DNA of 14,602 nt from Gammaproteobacteria bacterium. Lineage in GTDB: Bacteria; Pseudomonadota; Gammaproteobacteria; Granulosicoccales; Granulosicoccaceae. The notes under the pieces are model-generated. The model ran no database searches, was not told the DNA's origin, and saw nothing but the letters and a program-made list of their open reading frames with translations. The stretch spans positions 3,090-17,691 of the forward strand of contig JAGRHW010000022.1 of the NCBI GenBank assembly GCA_020444765.1, in the 5' to 3' direction. The position numbers and the translations under genes are program-made. Within the stretch, counting starts at the first letter, position 1, and each line of letters begins with the position of its first letter. Of this stretch, positions 1 through 6,990 are shown piece by piece.

Positions 1-15
1 GTATGCTTGGTTCAT
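1..15 (-). CDS. 5' end of a downstream gene leaving the window (first five codons)
   Basis: Read on the minus strand, a strong Shine-Dalgarno sequence (GAGGA, 22-26) lies 6 nt before an ATG at 13-15. Five sense codons (M-N-Q-A-Y) follow before the window ends. It sits 47 nt downstream of the stop codon of the phosphoribosyltransferase-like gene, on the same strand, so it is probably the next gene of that operon. The evidence is only the ribosome site, the start codon and the position. Too little protein is visible to suggest a function. Confidence 0.5.
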
Positions 16-62
16 GATTTATCCTCGTGTTGCCTGTTTTGTTTCAGGGTTACAAAAAAAAA

Positions 63-1214
63 TTATCCAAAATCCTTCAATGCCAGAAAGTGCGCTTTCG
101 CTTTGCCCGAATCGATCGCTTTGCGAGCGTGGTCGGCCGCTGATTGCAGGGACGTGGCTTTTTCCAGATGCCAGATGACCAGCGCGGATGCATAAACCAG
201 GCTGTCGTAGGCGTAGCCTTTTTGTCCGTCAAGCGCCGCGAGACCCGCCTCGACCGCAGCCTGGCTGGCCGCTGCTATATCGATGCTTTTTTCCTCCCTG
301 CCGGGTTGCTGAATCATCGGCAGCTCGGCGGGCAGTGGAACGCAACGGTTGTCCTGCTCGATACCGAGTGCGGCCGGCTCCAGAACGGTTTCCAGGTCCT
401 TGCCGTCGCCGTGATAACTGAAGCACTTGGCGCTTTGTTGCAGTGAAGGCGTAACGCCGCCTTCGACGCCGCGGACGATCAGCGCGCTGTCGAAACCGGC
501 CGAGCGTGCCAGATTCGTATAAACCGGCGGATAGGCCTTGTGCACATAGCCGGTCATCAAATGTGTTTTGCCGCTGGCCACGAAGGGCTTGGTCAATACC
601 TCGAGCGTCGTGATCAGCGGCCGCTTGACGATGGTGTGACGCAAGGGTAGAAGGCGGTTCAGTGCCGGGCAAAAGCGGCTCTGATCGATATAACCCCAGC
701 CGATGTCCGGGTTCTCAAGGTGGTTTTTTACCGAGTGCTGGTCGCGCAACACATCGATCCCGGCCGCGCCGAGTATCCGGTAATGATTCATGCCGTGCTT
801 GGGACCGACAGACTCCAGGCCCGTGGACACGGCGGGTATGCCACAGGCCGCCAGCACAGGCGCTACGAAGGCGCTGACCGGCAGGCCGCGTACCCAGCCG
901 TCATAGGGGTCTGCGATATCGACGAGATTGTCGACCTCGACGGTCACCGGCGACATGGTGTCGCGGATAGCCTGCAGGCTGGCGCGGTTTTCCGTATCGG
1001 TTTCGCGCTTCATGCGCAGAGCGATCATGTAGATGCCGGCCTGTACCGGGTCGGCCTCTCCTGACAGGATAATCTGCATGGCATCGTACGCTTCATCGAA
1101 GCTGAGATCCTTGCTGTACTCCGGTCCGGTCGCGACTTTTTGAATGCAGCTGCGCATTCTCGCGGTTCTGAATTCCTGCTCCGAAATCTGTGCACTCATT
1201 GAAATATCTGCCAT
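63..1214 (-). CDS. Anthranilate phosphoribosyltransferase-like protein (TrpD-related, glycosyltransferase family 3)
   Basis: The 383-residue protein follows the TrpD/nucleoside-phosphorylase II layout. A helical N-terminal part has the TrpD-like stretch ILSGEADPVQAGIYMIALRM, followed by an alpha/beta phosphoribosyltransferase core with SAFVAPVLAACGIPAVSTG and VGPKHG. The glycine-rich PRPP-binding GTGGD signature of true TrpD is replaced by DPYDGWVRG (about residues 102-110), and the usual KHGN-type segment reads STGLES. The substrate may therefore differ, and classical TrpD activity is doubtful. No other trp genes are near, which also argues against tryptophan synthesis. The frame stays open to 1436, but the extra 74 residues look non-conserved. 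I chose the ATG at 1212-1214; ATGs at 1197-1199 and 1242-1244 are alternatives, and no ribosome site decides between them. A run of nine T follows the stop codon on the coding strand. It is divergent from the Sel1-MoxR-VWA operon. Family placement is fairly sure; function is unknown. Confidence 0.8.
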   Translation of the reverse strand: MADISMSAQISEQEFRTARMRSCIQKVATGPEYSKDLSFDEAYDAMQIILSGEADPVQAGIYMIALRMKRETDTENRASLQAIRDTMSPVTVEVDNLVDIADPYDGWVRGLPVSAFVAPVLAACGIPAVSTGLESVGPKHGMNHYRILGAAGIDVLRDQHSVKNHLENPDIGWGYIDQSRFCPALNRLLPLRHTIVKRPLITTLEVLTKPFVASGKTHLMTGYVHKAYPPVYTNLARSAGFDSALIVRGVEGGVTPSLQQSAKCFSYHGDGKDLETVLEPAALGIEQDNRCVPLPAELPMIQQPGREEKSIDIAAASQAAVEAGLAALDGQKGYAYDSLVYASALVIWHLEKATSLQSAADHARKAIDSGKAKAHFLALKDFG

Positions 1215-1461
1215 TATGGGTTTACAACGGTCGGAGTTTACCATGTAGCCCCGTTGAGGGCTCGCAGGATACCCAAGCACCGGCGGACTCAGAATATCCC
1301 TGTTGGGAGTTTTTCTGATCGCATCCGAGAGGTTTAAAGCGGCCACGCCGGCCTGGCCGGAGTCTCCGTTGGCGGATATTTTACCAGCAATCAGCCAAAC
1401 CCGGACCCTGCCGACTGGTCGTTTATCTACCCCCATATGTGAAGTCGGGTCCGATCTCGCC

Positions 1462-1489
1462 TTGCCAAGTGGATATTCGACGAGATAAC
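1462..1489 (+). promoter_or_regulatory. Candidate sigma70 promoter of the Sel1-MoxR-VWA-DsrS operon
   Basis: A -35 box TTGCCA (1462-1467, five of six consensus positions), a 16-bp spacer and a -10 box GATAAC (1484-1489, four of six) would start transcription near 1496, about 45 nt before the Sel1 start codon. The -10 box is the left end of the 18-bp palindrome, so a factor bound there would block polymerase. This is by eye; no start site is known. Confidence 0.4.
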
Positions 1490-1501
1490 AGGCCTGTTAT
1501 C
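1484..1501. promoter_or_regulatory. Perfect 18-bp palindrome, candidate operator
   Basis: GATAACAGG is followed immediately by its exact reverse complement CCTGTTATC, with no spacer and no mismatch. It lies 38 bp before the Sel1 start codon and overlaps the candidate -10 box. A loop-less palindrome cannot form a normal hairpin, so a dimeric DNA-binding protein is the simplest reading. I do not recognise the motif as a known regulator site. Confidence 0.55.
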
Positions 1502-1539
1502 ATGCCCGATTAACCCGATTCAATGATCCGGAGTCTGTA

Positions 1540-1983
1540 ATGTCCGATGATAAAGATGACATCGAAATAACCCTCGCCAGCGGCATGGCGGCTTTCGAGG
1601 CAAAACAATTCCCAAAGGCGCTGGAGCTGCTGGTGCCGCTGGCTGAGCAGGGCCAGGCCGATGCTCAGCATCGGGTCGCTATCATGTATCAGAACGGTCT
1701 TGGCTGTACCGTCAAACCTGAACTGGCCGTGCAGTGGATGCGCGCCGCGGCCGAGCAGGGTTACGCTGTTGCCCAGCACGGACTGGGTTTTATGTACATG
1801 GAGGGCGATTGCGTGGAACAAAGCGGCGAGCAGGCGGTTGCCTGGTTTACCAAGGCCGCCGAGCAGGGGCTGGCCGGTTCGCAAACCACCCTGGCGCTGA
1901 TGTACGAGAACGGTGAGCTGGTGCCGAAAGATCCTGAAAAGGCAAAATACTGGTATCAACAGGCCGGTTTCGGCGGGGCCTGA
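1540..1983 (+). CDS. Small Sel1-repeat (tetratricopeptide-like) protein
   Basis: A 147-residue protein made almost wholly of Sel1-like repeats. Three units (about residues 29-64, 65-101 and 102-138) share the pattern A..W...AAEQG.A.AQ..L..MY..G, for example WMRAAAEQGYAVAQHGLGFM and WFTKAAEQGLAGSQTTLALM. Such alpha-solenoids act as protein-protein adaptors. There is no signal peptide or membrane segment, so it should be cytoplasmic. The start ATG has a GGAG site (1530-1533) 6 nt upstream. It is the first gene of the operon with MoxR, VWA and DsrS-like genes; its stop codon overlaps the next gene's ribosome site, implying coupled translation. It may be an adaptor for the ATPase, but that is inference from position only. 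Confidence 0.85.
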   Translation: MSDDKDDIEITLASGMAAFEAKQFPKALELLVPLAEQGQADAQHRVAIMYQNGLGCTVKPELAVQWMRAAAEQGYAVAQHGLGFMYMEGDCVEQSGEQAVAWFTKAAEQGLAGSQTTLALMYENGELVPKDPEKAKYWYQQAGFGGA

Positions 1984-1991
1984 GGTAAGCG

Positions 1992-3035
1992 ATGAGACCA
2001 GCACAACTGCTCACCGTCCTTGATACGGAGTTTCACGGCACCAAACAGGGCCAGCACACGCCGGTAATGTTGTGGGGGCCGCCGGGTGTCGGCAAATCGC
2101 AGATGATTCTCCAGATCGGGGCGCGCAACCAGGTACCGGTCATCGATATCCGTCTCTCGCAAATGGAGCCCAGCGACCTGCGGGGTATTCCGTTCAAGTC
2201 CGGTAGCCGGGTGGAATGGGCGGTGCCGTCGCTGCTGCCGCATGTCGACCTGCATGGGGAAAACGGTATTCTGTTTCTGGACGAGATCACATCCGCCGCG
2301 CCAAGTGTGTCCGCCGCTGCCTACCAGCTGATCCTCGACCGTTGTCTGGGCGACTACCGGATTCCCGATGGCTGGGCGATTTTCGCTGCCGGCAACCGTC
2401 AGGGCGATCGCGGCGTCACCTACACCATGCCGGCGCCGCTGGCCAACCGCTTTTCGCATTTTGAAGTCGATATCCATCTCGATGACTGGGTGCACTGGGC
2501 TTATCAAAACGGCATAGACGAACGGTTGATCGGCTTTTTACGCTTCCGTCCGGACCAGCTGTTTGATTTCGATCCGGTGCATAATCCGGTGGCTTTTCCG
2601 ACACCGCGCTCCTGGGAGTTCAGTCATCGCGCCCTGCAGAAGTTCGCCGATCTGCCGCACTTATTGTCCGGCGCATTGCAGGCCTGTGTCGGGCCCGCCG
2701 CCGGTATCGAATTGCACGCCTATATCAACAGCCTGGATCAACTGCCGGATATCGATGCAATCCTCGAAGGCCGCGAGGCTGCTGTCCCCAAAGAGATCGA
2801 CTTGCAGTATGCGGTCGCGGCCGCGCTGGTCGGACGGGCGATCAAAGTCAAGGACAGCGAGCAGGCCGCCGCGACCTACGGGCATATTCTCACTTATGCG
2901 AAACGTTTCCGGCAGCGCGAAATGGGCGTGATGCTGGTATCGGATTTGCACCGGGTCGTCGGCCAGGATCTGTTCAGCGTGCCGGAATTCAGCCAGTGGG
3001 CGGAGCAGATCGCCGATATCATGCTGTATGACTGA
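1992..3035 (+). CDS. MoxR-family AAA+ ATPase
   Basis: A 347-residue AAA+ ATPase. The Walker A motif GPPGVGKS is at residues 29-36 and Walker B ILFLDE at 93-98. A sensor-1-type Asn lies in IFAAGNRQGDRG, and a downstream ANRFSHFEV segment carries the conserved arginine. MoxR ATPases work as hexameric chaperones with a VWA-domain partner, remodelling or inserting metals or cofactors into target proteins (known pairs: CbbQ/CbbO, NorQ/NorD, ChlI/ChlD). The partner here is the next gene, whose ATG shares one base with this stop codon (TGATG). The ribosome site GAGG (1982-1985) lies inside the stop region of the Sel1 gene, 6 nt before the ATG. The protein is cytoplasmic. Family is sure; the client protein is not known. 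Confidence 0.93.
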   Translation: MRPAQLLTVLDTEFHGTKQGQHTPVMLWGPPGVGKSQMILQIGARNQVPVIDIRLSQMEPSDLRGIPFKSGSRVEWAVPSLLPHVDLHGENGILFLDEITSAAPSVSAAAYQLILDRCLGDYRIPDGWAIFAAGNRQGDRGVTYTMPAPLANRFSHFEVDIHLDDWVHWAYQNGIDERLIGFLRFRPDQLFDFDPVHNPVAFPTPRSWEFSHRALQKFADLPHLLSGALQACVGPAAGIELHAYINSLDQLPDIDAILEGREAAVPKEIDLQYAVAAALVGRAIKVKDSEQAAATYGHILTYAKRFRQREMGVMLVSDLHRVVGQDLFSVPEFSQWAEQIADIMLYD

Positions 3036-4315
3036 TGGCCACCCTGACTGACAAACAAATCCTCGATAAAATCAGCGCCGCGCGTACCCGGCTGATTCTC
3101 GATAAGCCGTTTCTTGGTGCGCTGGTTTTGCGCCTGCCGGTCGAGGAGGCCGATCCCGCCTGGTGCCGCACCGTCGCCACCGACGCCCGTAAATTTTATT
3201 ACAACCGTGACTACATCAGTGAACTGCGGCCGCACGAGATGCAGTTTATGCTGGCGCATGAGGCTTTGCACTGCGGGCTGTTGCATTTTGCCAGACGACA
3301 GAACCGGGTCCGCCAGCGCTGGGACCTGGCTTGCGATTATGCAATCAATCCGCTGCTGCTTGCCGACGGCCTGACGCCGCCGCCCGACGCTATGGTGATG
3401 CGCGAGTTCGAGGGCATGACGGCAGAGGAAATCTATCCCTGCATCGACGAAAACGACAACAGCGAAACACTCGACCAGCATCTTTACGACGAGGATGACG
3501 GTCAGAGTGAAAAGGGCGATGGCGAGGCCGGTCGCCGCCGTGAAAGCCGGATGAAGGAGCAGTCCGCCGGTGAGGGTCAGTCGAAAACCGGGCCGGGCGG
3601 AGGCGTCGGTCAAACCACCGGTGCAGAGAATGATGCCGGGCAGGGCGGCCTGGCCGGCAAGCCTGCGCCCTTGAGCGAGCAGGAAAAACAGCAGCTGGCG
3701 GTACAATGGCAGCAGCGGCTGGCCGGCGCTGCACAGCAGGCCATGCAGGCCGGCAAGCTCGGCGGCGAGATGGCGCGCATGGTCGACCTGATGCTGCAAC
3801 CGCAGTTGCCCTGGCGGATGTTGCTGGCGCGCTATATCAGTCAGCGCGCGCGGGAGGATTACAGCTACACGCGGCCGTCCAGCCGGCGCGGCGACCCGGC
3901 GGTGTTTCCGAGTCTGCGCAGCAGCGAGCTGAACGTGGCCGTTGCGCTGGACACCAGCGGTTCCGTGACCGACCAGGAGATCGCTGAATTTGTCGCCGAG
4001 GTCGATGCTGTTAAAGGTTATCTGCGTGCGCGTATCACCTTGTTATTGTGTGACGCGGCCTTGTCGTCGAATGGCCCGCAGGTCTTCGAATACTGGGAGG
4101 ATTTTTCCGTTCCCGCCGAGTTGAGCGGTGGCGGTGGCACCGACTTCCGTCCCGTTTTTGACTTTCTGGACCAGCAGGACATGCCACCGGACGTTTTATT
4201 GTATTTCACCGACGGCAAGGGGGCGTTCCCGCCGTCGCCGCCGGCCTGGCCGACGCTGTGGCTGGTCAAGGGCAGCGCCGACGTGCCGTTCGGTCAGAGA
4301 ATCCAGTTGAACTGA
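3035..4315 (+). CDS. VWA-domain protein with N-terminal HExxH metallopeptidase-like domain (DUF2201 type)
   Basis: A 426-residue, two-domain protein. The N-terminal half carries a zinc-peptidase motif HEALH (residues 75-79) followed by WDLACDYAIN (96-105), whose Asp could be a third metal ligand. Residues about 138-215 form a linker rich in Gly, Glu, Asp and Gln, probably disordered. The C-terminal VWA domain has a complete metal-ion-dependent adhesion site: DTSGS (306-310), Thr369 in GGGGTDF and Asp393 in FTDG. This matches the DUF2201 family usually found with MoxR ATPases, and the start codon overlaps the ATPase stop. No signal peptide is seen, so both proteins should meet in the cytoplasm. 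Whether the HExxH site is catalytic or only binds metal is unknown. Confidence 0.9.
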   Translation: MATLTDKQILDKISAARTRLILDKPFLGALVLRLPVEEADPAWCRTVATDARKFYYNRDYISELRPHEMQFMLAHEALHCGLLHFARRQNRVRQRWDLACDYAINPLLLADGLTPPPDAMVMREFEGMTAEEIYPCIDENDNSETLDQHLYDEDDGQSEKGDGEAGRRRESRMKEQSAGEGQSKTGPGGGVGQTTGAENDAGQGGLAGKPAPLSEQEKQQLAVQWQQRLAGAAQQAMQAGKLGGEMARMVDLMLQPQLPWRMLLARYISQRAREDYSYTRPSSRRGDPAVFPSLRSSELNVAVALDTSGSVTDQEIAEFVAEVDAVKGYLRARITLLLCDAALSSNGPQVFEYWEDFSVPAELSGGGGTDFRPVFDFLDQQDMPPDVLLYFTDGKGAFPPSPPAWPTLWLVKGSADVPFGQRIQLN

Positions 4316-4317
4316 CC

Positions 4318-5430
4318 ATGGCGCTGACTCCTTCCGACGAGCTGCGGCTCAATGTGTTGCTGACGCAACAGCCGCAGGCGATCAAAATAAACGAGTCGAC
4401 TATGCGCGTGATGGCGCTGACGCCGGGTGGTGAGGCGCGCATCGATCTGCACCCTGATTGCAAGCCGGAGCAGTATTTCAAGCAGCTGCGCGAATTTCTT
4501 TCCACTCAGGTGCTGGGCTCGCCGGGCGGTTATCCGATATTTCTGCGCCGCTGGACCCGTATGGGACAGGCCCGTGAAGAGAGCCTGGCGCGTTTGCTGT
4601 TATTGGCCGAGGATGAAGCGGTCACCGCAGTCGTGCATGCACCGGGCCTGACTTTATCGCTGGCGCGCTGTGCCTGGTGGGTACTGCCGAGCGCGGACAA
4701 TGCGCGGCAGATGTTGCGCCTGGATGCGATTGCGCAAAGCGACCTCGGCCTGGAATTGTCGGAGTTTTTACTGGAATTCCTGCCGTTCGAAGAGCGGCAA
4801 CAGGCCATGATCGATTCGGTACGCCTGATTTTGCAGGCCGGCCAGGTCGGTCCGTCGGTGCGAGACAGTCTCTGGCGTAAGGCGAGTCGTAAAAGCAGCT
4901 ATTATGCGGGTTTTTTGCAGGCCGCCGCGCACGAGCTGCCGGAGCAGGGTAGCGACCATCCTCTGCTGCAGGCGGCGAACAGTTTTCGCGAGAAAAACGA
5001 AAACGAACAAAACCGTGACTTGTTGAATTTGCTTGTGCAGGTGCTCGGCGAATCCGGCCAGGTTTATCTGAAAACCCTGAAAAGAGCTTTCGTCAAACCG
5101 AATGATCAGGATGTGGTGGTGAGCCTGATGAACACCATCGGCGATTATTTCGCCGTGCTCAATATCGACAACCGGCGCTATCGCGATCTGCAAATGTGGA
5201 ACCGCCACGCCGGAGAGATTCTGCAAGAGCGGCACAGCGCGCATCTGCCGGATATGCCGGATGAATTGCAGCGCTGTTGCGAATCCTTGCTGGCGTTGTC
5301 GATGGTGGACGAAACCATGGTCAACCCGGTTTTTGCGGTAACCGATGCGGTCGGTTCGGTGATGCGCAAGCGCATCCAGCCGGTAACCGATGCGTTGATG
5401 TACCATATTGACCGGCTGCATGCGGGGTAA
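4318..5430 (+). CDS. dsrS: DsrS-like conserved cytoplasmic protein
   Basis: A 370-residue soluble protein with no enzyme motif, signal peptide or membrane segment. I recognise it from memory as similar to proteins annotated as sulfur reduction protein DsrS: the opening LTPSDELRLNVLL, the block GSPGGYPIFLRRWTRMGQ (about residues 62-79) and the region after it fit. In Allochromatium vinosum DsrS is the last gene product of the dsr operon and is reported to affect dsr expression after transcription; its biochemistry is unknown. Homologues also occur without dsr genes, so the name does not prove sulfur oxidation here. The frame extends upstream to 4258, but the ATG at 4318, 2 nt after the VWA stop codon, fits coupled translation. 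The two genes before it (MoxR, VWA) and sirohaem synthase after it give the context. Confidence 0.62.
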   Translation: MALTPSDELRLNVLLTQQPQAIKINESTMRVMALTPGGEARIDLHPDCKPEQYFKQLREFLSTQVLGSPGGYPIFLRRWTRMGQAREESLARLLLLAEDEAVTAVVHAPGLTLSLARCAWWVLPSADNARQMLRLDAIAQSDLGLELSEFLLEFLPFEERQQAMIDSVRLILQAGQVGPSVRDSLWRKASRKSSYYAGFLQAAAHELPEQGSDHPLLQAANSFREKNENEQNRDLLNLLVQVLGESGQVYLKTLKRAFVKPNDQDVVVSLMNTIGDYFAVLNIDNRRYRDLQMWNRHAGEILQERHSAHLPDMPDELQRCCESLLALSMVDETMVNPVFAVTDAVGSVMRKRIQPVTDALMYHIDRLHAG

Positions 5431-5433
5431 TTT

Positions 5434-5462
5434 GCCGGAGGCTGTTCCGGCTGTCCGTTTTT
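5434..5462 (+). terminator. Probable intrinsic terminator after the DsrS-like gene
   Basis: GCCGGA (5434-5439), a 6-nt loop and TCCGGC (5446-5451) form a perfect 6-bp stem starting 4 nt after the stop codon. A T5 run lies at 5458-5462. The 6-nt gap between stem and T-run is longer than usual, so termination may be weak and some read-through into cysG is possible. Confidence 0.45.
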
Positions 5463-5489
5463 GAACATCATTAACCAGATTAATAATCG
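5461..5489 (+). promoter_or_regulatory. Weak candidate promoter for cysG
   Basis: TTGAAC (5461-5466) could be a -35 box. The AT-rich stretch that follows offers TAATCG (5484-5489, 17-bp spacer) or AATAAT (5482-5487, 15-bp spacer) as a -10 box. Neither pairing is ideal. It would give cysG its own transcript after the upstream terminator-like hairpin. Confidence 0.25.
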
Positions 5490-5507
5490 TAACAATCCGG
5501 AGACGCA

Positions 5508-6962
5508 GTGAAATCTCTGCCCGTTTTTCTGAAAATCGAAGAAAAGTCCTGTCTGGTTGTCGGCGGTGGCACGGTGGCGGCAAGAAAATTGTCGTTTTTG
5601 CTGCAGGCCGGCGCCAGGGTGACACTGATATCGCCTGAGCTTGGCGAAGCCACGCAGGACCAGCTCGGCCCGCAGGTCGATTACCAGGCGCGGCCTTTTG
5701 CAGACAACGATGTCGATGGTCATACCCTGGTCATCACCGCCACCAACGATCGGGCGATCAATGCCCGGGTAGCGGAGCTTTGCCACGAACGCAATATTCC
5801 CGTCAATGTGGTGGACGATGCGGCGGCCTGTACGTTTGTAGTGCCCGCAGTGCTGAATCGCGACCCGATTCAACTGGCGATTTCCACCGGCGGTTCGTCA
5901 CCGGTGTTGGCGCGCATGCTTAAGTCGCGCCTGGAATCCTATATTCCGTCGGCCTATGGCGATCTTGCCAGTATGGTTCAGGAGTATCGTCAGGCGGTCA
6001 AAAAGGCCTTTGTGAGCAATGAGGCGTGCAAGCAGTTCTGGGAAGGGGTGCTGGAAGGGCCGATTGCCGAACTGGTGTTTGCCGGTCGCAAGGACGAGGC
6101 GCGTCAAAGCCTGGTCGAGGCGATCGAGAAAAAAGACATCACGCTGCGCGAAGTGGGTGAAGTCTATCTGGTTGGCGCCGGTCCGGGTGATCCCGATCTG
6201 CTGACCTTCCGCGCTCTGCGTCTGATGCAGCAGGCCGATGTGGTGGTGTACGACCGACTCGTTTCGCCGCCGATTCTCGAGCTGGTGCGGAGCAATGCCG
6301 AGCGAATCTACGCTGGCAAAAAATCCGCCGATCATGCAATTCCGCAAGGCGGTATCAACGAGCTGCTGGTCAAGCTGGCGAAAGAGGGCAAACGGGTTTT
6401 GCGGCTTAAAGGCGGCGATCCGTTTATTTTCGGTCGGGGCGGTGAGGAGATCGAAACCCTGATCGACGAGGGTGTGTCTTTTCAGGTGGTGCCGGGCATC
6501 ACCGCCGCCTCAGGTTGCGCGACCTACTCGGGCATTCCTTTGACGCATCGGGATTATTCGCAGGCTTGTATTTTTGTTACCGGGCATCTGAAGGATCATT
6601 CCGTCGATCTGAACTGGAAGATGCTTTCCAATGACCAGCAAACCGTGGTGTTCTATATGGGCCTGCAGGGTGTCGGCATCATCTGCCGGGAGCTGATCGC
6701 CCATGGCCGTGCAGCCAGTACACCGGCGGCGTTGGTGCAGCAGGGAACCACGCCTTCGCACCGCGTGCTGATCGGAACGTTAGAGACGCTGCCGCAACTG
6801 GTGTTGGAGAACAAGGTTTCGGCGCCGACGCTGATTATTGTCGGCGAGGTCGTTTCGCTGCATGACAAGCTGAAATGGTTTCGCCCCGGGCAGGAACTGA
6901 TCGGCCAGAGTGTGCAAAGCCTCAACGATTACTTCGAACACGGCGGCAAGGACGACAAGTAG
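5508..6962 (+). CDS. cysG: Sirohaem synthase (trifunctional CysG)
   Basis: A 484-residue fusion that turns uroporphyrinogen III into sirohaem, the cofactor of sulfite and nitrite reductases. The N-terminal NAD-dependent precorrin-2 dehydrogenase/ferrochelatase part has VVGGGTVAARK (about residues 17-27), VNVVDDAAACTFVVPA with the expected catalytic Asp, and STGGSSPVLAR. The C-terminal SAM-dependent uroporphyrinogen III methyltransferase part has VGAGPGDPDLLT, YDRLVS, RLKGGDPFIFGRGGEE and PGITAASGCATYSGIPLTHR. Start is GTG at 5508, with CCGGAG (5497-5502) five bases before it. It is slightly longer than E. coli CysG (457 residues), mainly through a charged C-terminal tail. It lies on the same strand as the MoxR-VWA-DsrS operon, 77 nt downstream and past a terminator-like hairpin, so it may have its own promoter. 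Confidence 0.96.
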   Translation: MKSLPVFLKIEEKSCLVVGGGTVAARKLSFLLQAGARVTLISPELGEATQDQLGPQVDYQARPFADNDVDGHTLVITATNDRAINARVAELCHERNIPVNVVDDAAACTFVVPAVLNRDPIQLAISTGGSSPVLARMLKSRLESYIPSAYGDLASMVQEYRQAVKKAFVSNEACKQFWEGVLEGPIAELVFAGRKDEARQSLVEAIEKKDITLREVGEVYLVGAGPGDPDLLTFRALRLMQQADVVVYDRLVSPPILELVRSNAERIYAGKKSADHAIPQGGINELLVKLAKEGKRVLRLKGGDPFIFGRGGEEIETLIDEGVSFQVVPGITAASGCATYSGIPLTHRDYSQACIFVTGHLKDHSVDLNWKMLSNDQQTVVFYMGLQGVGIICRELIAHGRAASTPAALVQQGTTPSHRVLIGTLETLPQLVLENKVSAPTLIIVGEVVSLHDKLKWFRPGQELIGQSVQSLNDYFEHGGKDDK

Positions 6963-6980
6963 CCGGGCCGCCGGCTCGGC
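6962..6980. terminator. Hairpin between convergent cysG and folE
   Basis: GCCGGGC (6962-6968) and GCTCGGC (6974-6980) can pair over seven positions (one G-T pair) around a 5-nt loop, directly at the cysG stop codon. No T-run follows immediately on either strand, so this is at best a weak or bidirectional terminator. Confidence 0.3.
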
Positions 6981-6990
6981 AGACAGGCGT

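Larger units (their letters stand above)
1215..1539. other. Divergent intergenic region with several palindromes
   Basis: These 325 bases separate the minus-strand phosphoribosyltransferase-like gene from the plus-strand Sel1 gene. The minus-strand frame is open across 1215-1436, but the peptide has no resemblance I can recognise. Visible elements are the 18-bp palindrome at 1484-1501 and a candidate plus-strand promoter overlapping it. There is also a GC-rich palindrome CCGGCC-T-GGCCGG (1348-1360), directly followed by an overlapping CGGAG-T-CTCCG (1358-1368). I found no convincing minus-strand promoter and no RNA gene. Confidence 0.5.

Noticed and set aside
1215..1436. 74-residue N-terminal extension of the TrpD-like protein
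   Set aside because: The frame is open, but the peptide shows no family resemblance, and conserved TrpD-like sequence begins only near residue 15 after the chosen ATG.
2894..3799. 301-codon minus-strand open frame across the MoxR-VWA junction
   Set aside because: It lies opposite two conserved genes and spans their overlap; no domain is recognisable.
4768..5625. 285-codon minus-strand open frame across the DsrS-like and cysG genes
   Set aside because: Antisense to the DsrS-like gene and to the conserved N-terminus of CysG; no supporting motif.
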